This document shows positions 51,750 through 60,554 of a stretch of DNA of 64,000 nt, in pieces. A program made the position numbers and the translations under genes. The DNA comes from Agrobacterium tumefaciens_K (GTDB lineage: Bacteria > Pseudomonadota > Alphaproteobacteria > Rhizobiales > Rhizobiaceae), in assembly GCF_031801495.1 (NCBI RefSeq), contig NZ_JAOEGC010000002.1, forward strand, positions 682,001-746,000, read 5' to 3'. Numbering within the stretch: position 1 is the stretch's first letter; every line of letters begins with the position of its first letter. The notes beneath the pieces are model-generated. The model worked only from the letters and a program-made list of their open reading frames with translations. It made no database searches and had not been told where the DNA came from.

Positions 51750-52766
51750 TCACGAAACGGTCATCACGATTTTGCCGACGTGGTTGCTGCTCTCCATCAG
51801 GCGGTGCGCCTCAACCACATCTTCGAGGCTGAAGACCTGATTGATGACGGGGGCGATCTTGCCGCTTTCGACCAGCGGCCAGACCTGCTCGACGAGTTCA
51901 TCGCGGATCGCGCGTTTTTCATCCGCAGTGCGTGGGCGCATGGTGGAGCCGGTGACGGTCAGGCGCTTGACCATGATTGGTGTGAGGTTGACCTTGTCCG
52001 CCACGGCGCCGCCGAGAAAGGCGATGATCGAAAGGCAGCCGTCCTTGGCGAGTAACGCGATGTTCTTCTCGAAGTAGGCTGCGCCGATCATGTCGAGAAT
52101 GACGTCGACACCCTTGCCGCCGCTTTCTGCCTTGATGACAGCAGCGAAATCCTCCTCCCGGTAATTGATGGCGCGTTTTGCGCCGAGCTGCTCGCAGGCG
52201 TCGCATTTCTCCTTCGAGCCGGCCGTTGCGAAGACTTCAGCGCCGAAGGCTTTGGCAAGCTGGATCGCGGTCGTGCCGATGCCGCTCGAGCCGCCATGAA
52301 TGAGGACCGTTTCGCCTTCCGTCAGCCCGGCCATCTGGAAAAGATTGGCCCAGACTGTGAAGAACGTTTCGGGCAAGGCTGCTGCCTTTACCGCATCATA
52401 GCCTTTCGGGAAGGGTAGCGCCTGTCCGGCAGGCACGGCGCAATATTCGGCATAGCCACCGCCGTTGGCGAGCGCGCAGACCCTGTCGCCGATGGCAAAC
52501 TCATCGACACCCTCACCGAGTGCGACGATCTCCCCGGCGATCTCCAGCCCCAGAATCGGGCTTGCATCCTTCGGTGGCGGATAGCTGCCCTGGCGCTGGG
52601 CGACGTCCGGCCGGTTGACGCCGGCGGCATGTACCTTCACGAGGATCTCGCCTGCGCGAGGGGAGGGAACAGGCCCGCTCGAAAGCCGCATGACGTCCGG
52701 ACCACCATGGGAGGAAAGGTCAACGAAACGCATGGTCACAGGCAGGGTCATGGTATGCTCCTTCAT
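51750..52766 (-). CDS. NAD(P)H:quinone oxidoreductase (zeta-crystallin type)
   Basis: A 338-residue zinc-free medium-chain dehydrogenase/reductase. The N-terminal GroES-like domain contains KVHAAGVNRPDVAQRQGSYP. The Rossmann domain has the cofactor-binding stretch VLIHGGSSGIGTTAIQLAKA, followed by FATAGSKEKCDACEQLGA. The lack of structural zinc cysteines places it with quinone reductases, likely reducing quinones or enones with NADPH. The ATG at 52766 has GAGGAGC upstream, and an ATG at 52751 with AAGGAGC is equally possible. Confidence 0.9.
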   Translation of the reverse strand: MKEHTMTLPVTMRFVDLSSHGGPDVMRLSSGPVPSPRAGEILVKVHAAGVNRPDVAQRQGSYPPPKDASPILGLEIAGEIVALGEGVDEFAIGDRVCALANGGGYAEYCAVPAGQALPFPKGYDAVKAAALPETFFTVWANLFQMAGLTEGETVLIHGGSSGIGTTAIQLAKAFGAEVFATAGSKEKCDACEQLGAKRAINYREEDFAAVIKAESGGKGVDVILDMIGAAYFEKNIALLAKDGCLSIIAFLGGAVADKVNLTPIMVKRLTVTGSTMRPRTADEKRAIRDELVEQVWPLVESGKIAPVINQVFSLEDVVEAHRLMESSNHVGKIVMTVS

Positions 52767-52831
52767 GTTGGCTGCTCCTCTGATTTAGGGGAGGCGGGCA
52801 GCTTATGGAAGAAGACCCTTTGTCGCGAGTG

Positions 52832-54634
52832 TCAAATTGTCTCGCCGAAACTGCGGATGACGAGGCCACCTTCGTCATCCTTCGCGGCTTTCTTGATCGC
52901 GGCGATTTCGCTACCGATCCGCTCGGGATTGGCAAGAACGAGCCCCTTCGGCAGTGTCAGGACACCGATGGAGCAGCGCAGCAGGGAGAAATCCCGCTCG
53001 TTGCCATGGCGGTCCTGGCCCTTCATGCGCCCGGCCTCGCGGTCTTCGGGAGAATAAAGTTCGGCAACATCGTCGTGGAAGTCGCTGAGCAGGCGCTCCA
53101 GAATTTCCGTCAGCTCCTCAACGGTCCAGTCGCGGACACCGATGAAGAAGTCGTCGCCGCCGATATGGCCGAGGAAGCAGTCGCCTGCGAAGAAATAGCG
53201 CCGGATCAGCGCTGAAAACAGGCTGATGGCGTGGTCCCCGGCATGGAAGCCGTACTTGTCGTTGAACGGCTTGAAATTGTCGAAGTCGCAGTAACAGAAG
53301 AACCGCATCTCGTCGCCGTCGCTGCAACTGTCGGCAATGAAGCTGCCGATGGCGCGGTTGCCGGGGAGCGCGGTCAGCGGATTCTGATCCTGCGCCATCT
53401 TCAGCTGTTTTTCATTGATGACCTTGATGAGCGAGGCGGCGGAAACGACACCGGCATAACGCATGTTCTCGGTCAGGATAACGCAGGCGCTGCCGCCCAT
53501 GCTGGTGAACATGTTCATGAGCTGGTCGGCATTGGCGTCCAACCCGACAATCGGTGCGCCGTCGACGAAGTGGGATATCGTCCGCTCATACATCTTGTTT
53601 TTCAGCAGATCGCGACCGAACGGCTGATAGATATATTCCTTCAGGTGATATTCGTTGATGACGCCGCGTGGTTCGCCGTTGGCATTGAGAACGGGAAAGA
53701 ACGCCTGCTGGGGGTTTTTGCGGAACAGTTCGAAAACGCTGTCCACGCTGTCGTGTTCGTAGACGGTCGGAAGCCGCTCGATCTCACGGCGGATCAGGAT
53801 TTCGTCCAGCGTCTGGCTGCTGCGGCGGGCTATTCCTATGCGGTTGAGATGCGGGAAACTCTGCGGCAGCTCGCTCGTGAAAACGGTCGGTTTGGCGATC
53901 AGCCATCCCTGCACCAGATCGACTCCATATTCCCGGCAGGCCAGAAATTCCGCTTCTGTTTCGATGCCTTCCGCAATGACGCGCACGCCCAGAACATGGG
54001 CGATGTTGACGATGTTGCGAACGAGATGCTGCTTGCGCGGGTGGTGGTCGACGCTGCTGATGAAATGGCGGTCGATCTTGAGATAATCCAGCGGGAAGTC
54101 ACACAGCAGTTTCATCTCGCCGTGCCCGGCGCCGAAATCATCGATCGCCAGCTTGAAGCCTTCCCGGCGCATGCGCTCGATCAGCGATTTGAATTCCGGC
54201 ACGCTGGTATTGTCGAAGCGTTCCGAAAGCTCGAAGCAGATGGAGGAAGGCGGGATACCCGCCTTGGCGAGGTTTTCGACCAGCCTGTCCAGTATGACGT
54301 CGCCATGGCGGATGAGCCGGACATCGAGATTGAGGAACAGCGTGGCAGAGGAAAAGTCAGGAAGGGTGGAGAACTTCGCAAGCGCACGGCTCGCAAGCAT
54401 CTGTTCGAAGTTGACCAGTTCACCGTCTTCCGCTGCCTGATCGAGAAGCGAAAGCGGATCGCGAAAACCGAGGCGGTCGTAACCACGCATCAGCGATTCA
54501 TAACCGAAAATCGTGCCTGTGCTTGCTTCCACGATCGGCTGGAAGGCTGTTTCAAGCACCAGTTTCGCCATTGGAAATATTTGCCCCGAGGCAAAACGCC
54601 GGATGACTTCTTGCTCAAACGTTGCCGCCGGCAT
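52832..54634 (-). CDS. EAL-CBS-GGDEF protein with altered GGDDF site
   Basis: A 600-residue soluble cyclic-di-GMP protein. The EAL domain comes first (about 24-270), with GYESLMRG in place of EAL proper, CFELSER and DDFGAGHGEMKLL. A CBS pair follows (about 285-405: VYEHDSVDSVFELFRKNPQQ and GVVSAASLIKVINE). The GGDEF domain is last (about 430-590) with HIGGDDFFIGV. Order and the CBS insert resemble E. coli YciR-unlike, CBS-gated receptors. The aspartate in place of glutamate in GGDEF suggests weakened or lost cyclase activity, so it may act as a phosphodiesterase or sensor. Confidence 0.88.
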   Translation of the reverse strand: MPAATFEQEVIRRFASGQIFPMAKLVLETAFQPIVEASTGTIFGYESLMRGYDRLGFRDPLSLLDQAAEDGELVNFEQMLASRALAKFSTLPDFSSATLFLNLDVRLIRHGDVILDRLVENLAKAGIPPSSICFELSERFDNTSVPEFKSLIERMRREGFKLAIDDFGAGHGEMKLLCDFPLDYLKIDRHFISSVDHHPRKQHLVRNIVNIAHVLGVRVIAEGIETEAEFLACREYGVDLVQGWLIAKPTVFTSELPQSFPHLNRIGIARRSSQTLDEILIRREIERLPTVYEHDSVDSVFELFRKNPQQAFFPVLNANGEPRGVINEYHLKEYIYQPFGRDLLKNKMYERTISHFVDGAPIVGLDANADQLMNMFTSMGGSACVILTENMRYAGVVSAASLIKVINEKQLKMAQDQNPLTALPGNRAIGSFIADSCSDGDEMRFFCYCDFDNFKPFNDKYGFHAGDHAISLFSALIRRYFFAGDCFLGHIGGDDFFIGVRDWTVEELTEILERLLSDFHDDVAELYSPEDREAGRMKGQDRHGNERDFSLLRCSIGVLTLPKGLVLANPERIGSEIAAIKKAAKDDEGGLVIRSFGETI

Positions 54635-54931
54635 TCATTTTCTCCATGCCTGTCGTCCCTACCGGTTCTGTTCATAGGGCGCCTGATCGCACCCGACCTT
54701 CACGGACGTAGTTTATTTTGGAGGGATGATGCATGGCAGCGGTCAACAAAAGCTTTCGCCTGTGTGAAGCTTTTGTGAAAGGTTGTGCTGGCCTTCAACG
54801 AATTGGGTCGTGCTCACGAAAATCTCCAGAGATTCTCGCGAAACACAACGCAAGAGTTTAAAAAAACCGGACAGGGCACCCGCGCTGCAACAAAAGCGCA
54901 ACCGGGGCGATCTGCGTGCTCTGTGGCGGAC
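54635..54931. other. Non-coding gap downstream of the orphan ParD gene
   Basis: About 300 bases between the orphan antitoxin and the EAL-CBS-GGDDF gene. I looked for a toxin frame on the minus strand after parD and found none. AAAGCTTT-like elements repeat near 54750-54775. Nothing else is recognisable. Confidence 0.5.
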
Positions 54932-55168
54932 TTATGCCCGCCGGATGCGCACCGCATGGGCCGCGTAAAGCTCCGCGACGTTCAGCCGTTCCCTGTCGGG
55001 ATCGTCTTCCCTGGTGGATGTCGGGCCTGCATTCTGTGCAGCGGACGCTGCCCACAGTCTCAGTGCAGCTCTGACGACCTCGCTGCCGGATGCATATTCG
55101 CCGCAATCCACGGCATCTCGCATTCTCGCTGCCTGTTCCGGGGAAATGGATACTGTCACCATTGGCAT
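54932..55168 (-). CDS. Orphan ParD-like antitoxin (ribbon-helix-helix)
   Basis: A 78-residue CopG/ParD-type protein. VTVSISPEQAARMRDAVDCG is the DNA-binding beta strand and helix, followed by EYASGSEVVRAALRLWAAS, a hallmark of ParD. The acidic, arginine-rich tail would normally bind the toxin. No parE follows on the same strand, so it is an orphan antitoxin or a stand-alone regulator. The ATG at 55168 has a GGGAGAG site. A near-match to the EcfG promoter lies upstream at 55294-55319. Confidence 0.85.
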   Translation of the reverse strand: MPMVTVSISPEQAARMRDAVDCGEYASGSEVVRAALRLWAASAAQNAGPTSTREDDPDRERLNVAELYAAHAVRIRRA

Positions 55169-55401
55169 GATATCTCTCCCTGTTGTCAACGACCGCGCCG
55201 AACGAACTCGATACATGGCGATCAGCGGGCGCGCATTGACGGCTTTTTTCAATGCATTCGTCTGGCGCCGCTTCCAGCGAAATTGGTATCACCAACCATT
55301 CTACCACGAAACGCGTTCCATACCCAATTTGCAGTATATTGTGGTTTGGTTTTTCTAGTACGGGCAGGCTGACGATATATTCGCGTCACCGCCCTATTGG
55401 C

Positions 55402-55950
55402 TTACTCACGGATCGCAAAAGAAAGCGCGATCAATGCACAACCCTGCATGATCAGATCGATGGCCAAAAACAGGCCGAGCACCCAGAGACTGTTCACGGG
55501 CCATCCGGCAGCAATCACCAGTCCCGCAAGCGCCGTGACGAAACCGGCAGACGCGACCCACCCCCAGCCTTTGGCAGGTTTCAGCTTGAGGCCGACGTAA
55601 ATGCGGAAAGCCCCGGCAATCACCAGCGATACCGCCATCACTAGGGTCAGAACAGCGGCCGTTAGGTCCGGGTTCTGAAACGCGATTACACCCGCGATGG
55701 CGTAGAGCAGGCCGCTCAATGTCCAGAACAGGATATTCTCCCAGCCCTTGACCTGAAAGGCGTGGAGCAGGTGCAAGATGCCGCCCATCAGCATCATGAC
55801 CCCGACATAGAAGACCGAGGCAATGGTCGCGACCAGAAGATTACCGAGTGCGATCACGCCAAAGGTCAGGAGGACGAGGCCGAGCGCCAGAAACCATCCC
55901 CACTTCTCTTTGAGTGGCGAAAATCCGAGCGGATTGAGACTGTGCGTCAT
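55402..55950 (-). CDS. HdeD family membrane protein
   Basis: A 182-residue membrane protein with six hydrophobic segments in three paired repeats, matching the HdeD/DUF308 family linked to acid resistance in E. coli. Markers are GFLALGLVLLTFG-like WFLALGLVLLTFGVIAL, GILHLLHAFQVKGW and FQNPDLTAAVLTL. The ATG at 55950 gives a normal length. It is divergent from betI. A stress role is inferred from the family. Confidence 0.9.
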   Translation of the reverse strand: MTHSLNPLGFSPLKEKWGWFLALGLVLLTFGVIALGNLLVATIASVFYVGVMMLMGGILHLLHAFQVKGWENILFWTLSGLLYAIAGVIAFQNPDLTAAVLTLVMAVSLVIAGAFRIYVGLKLKPAKGWGWVASAGFVTALAGLVIAAGWPVNSLWVLGLFLAIDLIMQGCALIALSFAIRE

Positions 55951-56063
55951 CTCTCTGTCTCCGGAGTTTGTCGGGCTACACGCTATCACGATTACCGTAT
56001 AGCGCAACGTCGATCCCGGAGATTTGATCTGCCGCAAACAGGCAACCTAAATGGCGCGTTTTT

Positions 56064-56087
56064 TATTGATTGATGAGTCAATCAATA
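56064..56087. promoter_or_regulatory. BetI operator (perfect 10-bp inverted repeat)
   Basis: TATTGATTGA (56064-56073) and TCAATCAATA (56078-56087) are perfect inverted repeats with a four-base spacer, 30 bases before betI. Position and TTGATTGA-type sequence fit the choline-responsive repressor BetI acting on its own operon. Confidence 0.85.
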
Positions 56088-56116
56088 ATAATTTGCCTTC
56101 CGTCAAGGAGAGTGAG

Positions 56117-56737
56117 ATGCCGAAAGTCGGAATGGAGCCGGTGCGAAGAAAGGCTCTGGTGGATGCCGCGTTGCGCACCATCGGTCACCACGGATCACTG
56201 AATGTCACGATGTCGGATATCGCGCGCGAAGCGGGCGTATCGGCGGCGCTGGCGCATCATTATTTCGGCAGCAAGCAGCAGCTTCTTCTCGAAACGATCC
56301 GCAGCCTGCTTCGGGATCTGCGCCGCGATGCGGTTGCCGCGTTGACGCGGGCATCAGGTCCCCGCGAACGCCTGAGCGCCATCGTCCATGTCTCGTTCCA
56401 GTCCGACCAGTTCACGCCGGAAGCGGTGGCCGCTTGGCTCGCCTTTTATGTTGATGCGCAACGCTCGGAGGAGACGCGCCGTCTTCTGGTTCTTTATGCC
56501 CGCCGCCTGCGCTCGAACCTCCTGTCCAGCCTCAGCCGGCTTTGCCCGCCTGATGATGCGGCCCGCATCGCCGAAGGTGCGGCTGCCCTGATCGACGGGC
56601 TTTACATTCGCCACAGCTTGCGGGCCGCCCCGCCTGCATTCTCTTCCGCGCCAGCGCTTGTCGAAGATTATTTCGATGTGCAGCTCAAACCTTTTTCCGA
56701 TGGACGGCGTTCCAAGCCATCCGTCCGCATTCTTTGA
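56117..56737 (+). CDS. betI: TetR-family choline-responsive repressor BetI
   Basis: Represses betaine synthesis genes until choline is present. The 206-residue protein has the N-terminal TetR helix-turn-helix (VTMSDIAREAGVSAALAHHYFGSKQQLLLET) and a C-terminal ligand domain including AAWLAFYVDAQRSEETRRLL and IDGLYIRHSL, which are typical of BetI. The ATG at 56117 follows an AAGGAGAGTGAG site. It is followed by betB after ten bases and preceded by a clear operator. Confidence 0.95.
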   Translation: MPKVGMEPVRRKALVDAALRTIGHHGSLNVTMSDIAREAGVSAALAHHYFGSKQQLLLETIRSLLRDLRRDAVAALTRASGPRERLSAIVHVSFQSDQFTPEAVAAWLAFYVDAQRSEETRRLLVLYARRLRSNLLSSLSRLCPPDDAARIAEGAAALIDGLYIRHSLRAAPPAFSSAPALVEDYFDVQLKPFSDGRRSKPSVRIL

Positions 56738-56747
56738 GGACGATATC

Positions 56748-58217
56748 ATGACCCTGAAAGCCCAGCCCAAAGCCTCGCATTTCATCGATGGCGAGTATGT
56801 CGAGGACGTGAACGGCACGGTCATCGAGAGCGTCTTTCCTGCAACCGGCGAAATCATTGCCCGCCTGCATGCCGCCACACCTGCCATCGTGGAACGCGCC
56901 ATTGCGTCCGCCAGGCGCGCCCAGAAGGAGTGGGCGGCGATGAGCCCTATGGCGCGTGGCCGCATATTGAAGCGCGCCGCCGATATCATGCGCGAGCGCA
57001 ACGAGGCGCTGTCGGAACTGGAAACGTTAGATACCGGCAAACCTATCCAGGAAACCATCGTTGCGGACCCGACCTCCGGTGCGGATGCATTCGAGTTCTT
57101 CGGCGGCATCGCCCCCTCGGCGCTGAATGGCGATTACATTCCGCTAGGTGGTGATTTTGCCTACACCAAACGCGTACCGCTTGGCGTCTGCGTCGGCATC
57201 GGCGCTTGGAACTATCCCCAGCAGATCGCTTGTTGGAAGGCCGCGCCCGCACTGGTGGCTGGCAACGCCATGGTCTTCAAGCCCTCTGAAAACACCCCGC
57301 TCGGCGCGCTGAAGATCGCTGAAATCTTGGTCGAAGCCGGTCTGCCCAAGGGGCTGTTCAACGTCATTCAGGGCGATCGGGACACCGGCCCACTACTGGT
57401 CAACCATCCCGATGTCGCCAAGGTGTCCCTGACCGGCTCCGTGCCGACCGGTCGCAAGGTGGCTGCCGCCGCCGCCGGACACCTGAAGCATGTCACAATG
57501 GAACTCGGCGGCAAGTCGCCGCTGATCGTTTTCGATGACGCCGATATTGAAAGCGCTGTTGGTGGGGCGATGCTCGGAAACTTCTATTCGTCCGGTCAGG
57601 TCTGCTCCAACGGCACACGTGTTTTCGTGCAGCGCAAGGTGAAGGACCGTTTCCTCGAGAACCTGAAAAGCCGGACCGAGGCGATGGTGCTGGGCGATCC
57701 CTTGGATTACGCCACCCACCTCGGCCCGCTGGTGTCGAAGGCCCAGCAGGAAAAGGTTCTGGCCTATATCGAAAAGGGCAAGGCCGAAGGCGCGACGCTT
57801 GTGACCGGCGGCGGCATTCCCAACAATGTTTCGGGTGAGGGCGCTTATGTGCAGCCGACCGTTTTTGCCGATGTGACGGATACCATGACCATTGCCCGCG
57901 AAGAGATCTTCGGGCCGGTCATGTGCGTTCTGGATTTCGATGATGAGGATGAGGTTCTGGCCCGCGCCAACGCCACGGAGTTCGGGCTTGCAGGTGGCGT
58001 CTTCACCGCCGACCTCTCCCGCGCCCATCGCGTCGTGGATCAGCTGGAGGCGGGAACACTGTGGATCAACACCTATAACCTCTGTCCGGTGGAGATACCG
58101 TTCGGTGGCTCCAAGCAGTCGGGATTCGGCCGTGAGAACTCGGCGTCGGCCCTCAATCACTACAGCGAATTGAAGACGGTGTACGTGGCAACGGGCAAGG
58201 TCGAGGCGCCTTACTGA
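56748..58217 (+). CDS. betB: Betaine aldehyde dehydrogenase
   Basis: Oxidises betaine aldehyde to glycine betaine with NAD. The 489-residue aldehyde dehydrogenase has the glutamate motif MELGGKSPLIV, the catalytic cysteine in SSGQVCSNGTRVFV and the NPxN-type LCPVEIPFGGSKQSGFGRE end. WNYPQQIACWKAAPALVAGN is the substrate-channel region typical of BetB. The ATG at 56748 is preceded by TTTGAGGACG. It forms an operon with betI and betA. Confidence 0.96.
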   Translation: MTLKAQPKASHFIDGEYVEDVNGTVIESVFPATGEIIARLHAATPAIVERAIASARRAQKEWAAMSPMARGRILKRAADIMRERNEALSELETLDTGKPIQETIVADPTSGADAFEFFGGIAPSALNGDYIPLGGDFAYTKRVPLGVCVGIGAWNYPQQIACWKAAPALVAGNAMVFKPSENTPLGALKIAEILVEAGLPKGLFNVIQGDRDTGPLLVNHPDVAKVSLTGSVPTGRKVAAAAAGHLKHVTMELGGKSPLIVFDDADIESAVGGAMLGNFYSSGQVCSNGTRVFVQRKVKDRFLENLKSRTEAMVLGDPLDYATHLGPLVSKAQQEKVLAYIEKGKAEGATLVTGGGIPNNVSGEGAYVQPTVFADVTDTMTIAREEIFGPVMCVLDFDDEDEVLARANATEFGLAGGVFTADLSRAHRVVDQLEAGTLWINTYNLCPVEIPFGGSKQSGFGRENSASALNHYSELKTVYVATGKVEAPY

Positions 58218-58287
58218 CGACAGGCGCTCCCCTGCTAAGGGAGTATACCGACCCGAACCCCCGACAGGACATTTGAGAGCAGAAGAC

Positions 58288-59940
58288 ATGCAGCAGGCAG
58301 ATTTCGTCATCGTCGGTTCCGGCTCCGCAGGCTCTGCGCTTGCCTATCGTCTGTCGGAAGACGGCAGATATTCCGTCATCGTCATCGAGGCCGGTGGCTC
58401 CGATTTCGGTCCCTTCATCCAGATGCCCGCGGCACTTGCATGGCCGATGAGCATGAAGCGTTACAACTGGGGTTATCTGTCGGAACCCGAGCCGAACCTC
58501 AACAACCGCCGCATCACCGCGCCGCGCGGCAAGGTCATAGGCGGTTCGTCCTCTATCAATGGGCTGGTGTATGTTCGCGGCCATGCCGAGGACTTCAATC
58601 GCTGGGAAGAGCTCGGCGCGCACGGCTGGTCCTACGCGGATGTACTTCCCTACTTCAAACGCATGGAGCACAGCCACGGCGGCGAGGAGGGCTGGCGTGG
58701 CACGGACGGTCCGCTGCATGTGCAGCGCGGCCCCGTGAAGAACCCGCTGTTTCACGCCTTCATTCAGGCCGGTCAGCAGGCCGGTTTCGAGCTGACGGAC
58801 GACTATAACGGCTCCAAGCAGGAAGGCTTTGGCCTGATGGAGCAGACCATCCATCACGGCCGCCGCTGGTCGGCCGCAAATGCTTATCTTCGCCCCGCGC
58901 TGAAGCGCGGCAATGTCACGCTGGTCAACGGGTTTGCACGCAGGATCGTTATCGAGAACGGCCGCGCCACAGGTGTCGAGATCGAGCGCAAGGGCGTGGT
59001 TGAAACCCTGCGTGCAAACCGCGAAGTCATCGTGTCTGCCTCGTCGTTCAATTCGCCCAAGCTGCTGATGCTGTCCGGTATTGGCCCCGCGGATCATTTG
59101 CGGGACATGGGTATCGAGGTGAAGGTGGATCGTCCCGGTGTCGGGGCCAACCTTCAGGACCACATGGAGTTCTATTTCCAGCAGGTATCCCTGAAGCCGG
59201 TATCGCTCTATTCGTGGCTGCCATGGTTCTGGCAGGGCGTGGCGGGCGCGCAATGGCTGCTGTCGAAGGGTGGGCTTGGCGCTTCCAATCAGTTCGAAGC
59301 CTGCGCGTTCCTGCGCTCAAGCGCCGGGTTGAAGCAGCCGGACATCCAGTTCCATTTCCTGCCCGTCGCGATCTCCTATGACGGAAAGGCAGCCGCGAAA
59401 AGCCACGGCTTTCAGGTGCATGTCGGCTACAACCTGTCCAAGTCACGCGGTAACGTGACCTTGCGCTCGTCGGACCCGAAGGACGATCCGCTTATCCGCT
59501 TCAACTATATGAGCCACGCGGAAGACTGGGAGAAATTCCGCCACTGCGTTCGCCTGACACGCGAAATCTTCAGCCAGAAGGCATTTGACGAGTTTCGCGG
59601 GCCGGAAATCCAGCCCGGCGAGAAGGTGCAGTCGGATGCCGAGATCGATGCCTTCCTGCGCGAGCATCTCGAAAGCGCCTATCACCCCTGCGGCACCTGC
59701 CGGATGGGTGATCGCAACGACCCCATGGCGGTCGTCGACCCTGAATGCCGCGTCATCGGCGTCGATGGCCTGCGCGTTGCGGACAGCTCGATTTTCCCGC
59801 ATGTGACCTATGGAAACCTCAACGGCCCCTCGATCATGACCGGCGAAAAGGCGGCCGACCATATTCTCGGAAAGCAGCCGCTGCCGCGCTCCAATCAGCA
59901 GCCGTGGGAAAATCCGCGTGCAGCGGTGAGCGACCGGTGA
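58288..59940 (+). CDS. betA: Choline dehydrogenase
   Basis: FAD-dependent GMC oxidoreductase oxidising choline to betaine aldehyde at the membrane. The 550-residue protein has the N-terminal FAD motif FVIVGSGSAGSALAYRLSED, the GMC signatures APRGKVIGGSSSINGLVYVRG and SSFNSPKLLMLSGIGP, and the C-terminal active-site region YHPCGTCRMG with FPHVTYGNLNGPSIM. The ATG at 58288 is preferred over a TTG at 58273. The operon lacks the betC choline sulfatase gene found in some rhizobia. Its end is four bases from the convergent ParE gene. Confidence 0.96.
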   Translation: MQQADFVIVGSGSAGSALAYRLSEDGRYSVIVIEAGGSDFGPFIQMPAALAWPMSMKRYNWGYLSEPEPNLNNRRITAPRGKVIGGSSSINGLVYVRGHAEDFNRWEELGAHGWSYADVLPYFKRMEHSHGGEEGWRGTDGPLHVQRGPVKNPLFHAFIQAGQQAGFELTDDYNGSKQEGFGLMEQTIHHGRRWSAANAYLRPALKRGNVTLVNGFARRIVIENGRATGVEIERKGVVETLRANREVIVSASSFNSPKLLMLSGIGPADHLRDMGIEVKVDRPGVGANLQDHMEFYFQQVSLKPVSLYSWLPWFWQGVAGAQWLLSKGGLGASNQFEACAFLRSSAGLKQPDIQFHFLPVAISYDGKAAAKSHGFQVHVGYNLSKSRGNVTLRSSDPKDDPLIRFNYMSHAEDWEKFRHCVRLTREIFSQKAFDEFRGPEIQPGEKVQSDAEIDAFLREHLESAYHPCGTCRMGDRNDPMAVVDPECRVIGVDGLRVADSSIFPHVTYGNLNGPSIMTGEKAADHILGKQPLPRSNQQPWENPRAAVSDR

Positions 59941-59944
59941 AGGC

Positions 59945-60244
59945 TTAGTGGTAGTCGTCTTCGCGATGGTGGCGAGCTGCGGCAATTGTTACTGTTTCCG
60001 GGCCGTCGATCCTGAACAGAACGATGTATCCGGATGAGCCGAAGGGGATGAGGAGTTCGGGCATAAGGCTGGTGCCGCCTTGCGCCCGACGGCAACTGAA
60101 TGGAAATTCGACCAGCATGTTAAGGCCGCTTCGAAGGGCTGTTATGGCTCGCTCTGCCGTTTCGATATTATAGATGACGATGTAATCATAAATCCGATCA
60201 AAGTCTTCAACCGCCTCCGCTGTGTTCCGAAGCGTATAGCTCAT
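59945..60244 (-). CDS. ParE/RelE-family toxin
   Basis: A 99-residue toxin of the RelE/ParE superfamily. Core segments are AEAVEDFDRIYDYIVIYNIETAE, LNMLVEFPFSCRRA, LLIPFGSSGYIVLFRI and the C-terminal AAARHHREDDYH. These match a common type II toxin whose partner antitoxin starts MKTATLPSLR. The frame looks intact. Its ATG overlaps the original antitoxin stop codon (ATGA), but the antitoxin itself is damaged. Whether the toxin is active is unknown. Confidence 0.88.
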   Translation of the reverse strand: MSYTLRNTAEAVEDFDRIYDYIVIYNIETAERAITALRSGLNMLVEFPFSCRRAQGGTSLMPELLIPFGSSGYIVLFRIDGPETVTIAAARHHREDDYH

Positions 60245-60408
60245 TTCTGTCTGGCTGCCTTAGCGGCATCCAGTTTTCATTGCACCATGGAGAGTATGTC
60301 GTCGGTTGTATAATAAACGCCGGTACGTTCAGCCTCCTCCAGCGACGCCAGTCCGCTCGCGACGAATTCTGGCTCGATGCGGAGGGAGGGGAGGGTCGCC
60401 GTTTTCAT
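60241..60408 (-). pseudogene. Degenerate antitoxin gene of the ParE-type pair
   Basis: The start MKTATLPSLRIEPE matches the N-terminus of the cognate antitoxin family, and EFVASGLASLEEAERTGVYY matches its C-terminal part, but the roughly 30-35 residues that normally lie between (the dimerisation/DNA-binding middle) are missing without a frameshift. A TGA at 60277-60279 then interrupts the frame. Beyond it the same frame continues KLDAAKAARQK to a TGA overlapping the toxin ATG, as expected for the original end. As it stands only 43 residues are made. Family comparison is from memory. Confidence 0.7.
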
Positions 60409-60554
60409 GGGAAGTCTCCATGCGTTGCAATTGCGATGCGTGATTGCGCGCCGGTCGGTGGCGATTGTCAAAGACGTGGTTGCAATCCCGGTCGGGGAGG
60501 CAGATAAACGGGCCTTCCCACCTGACGTTTGCCAAAAATCCGGTCTGGACTGCC

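Noticed and set aside
54785..55372. A 195-codon plus-strand frame across the ParD region
   Set aside because: It is opposite the ParD gene, cysteine-rich by chance, and lacks a ribosome site.
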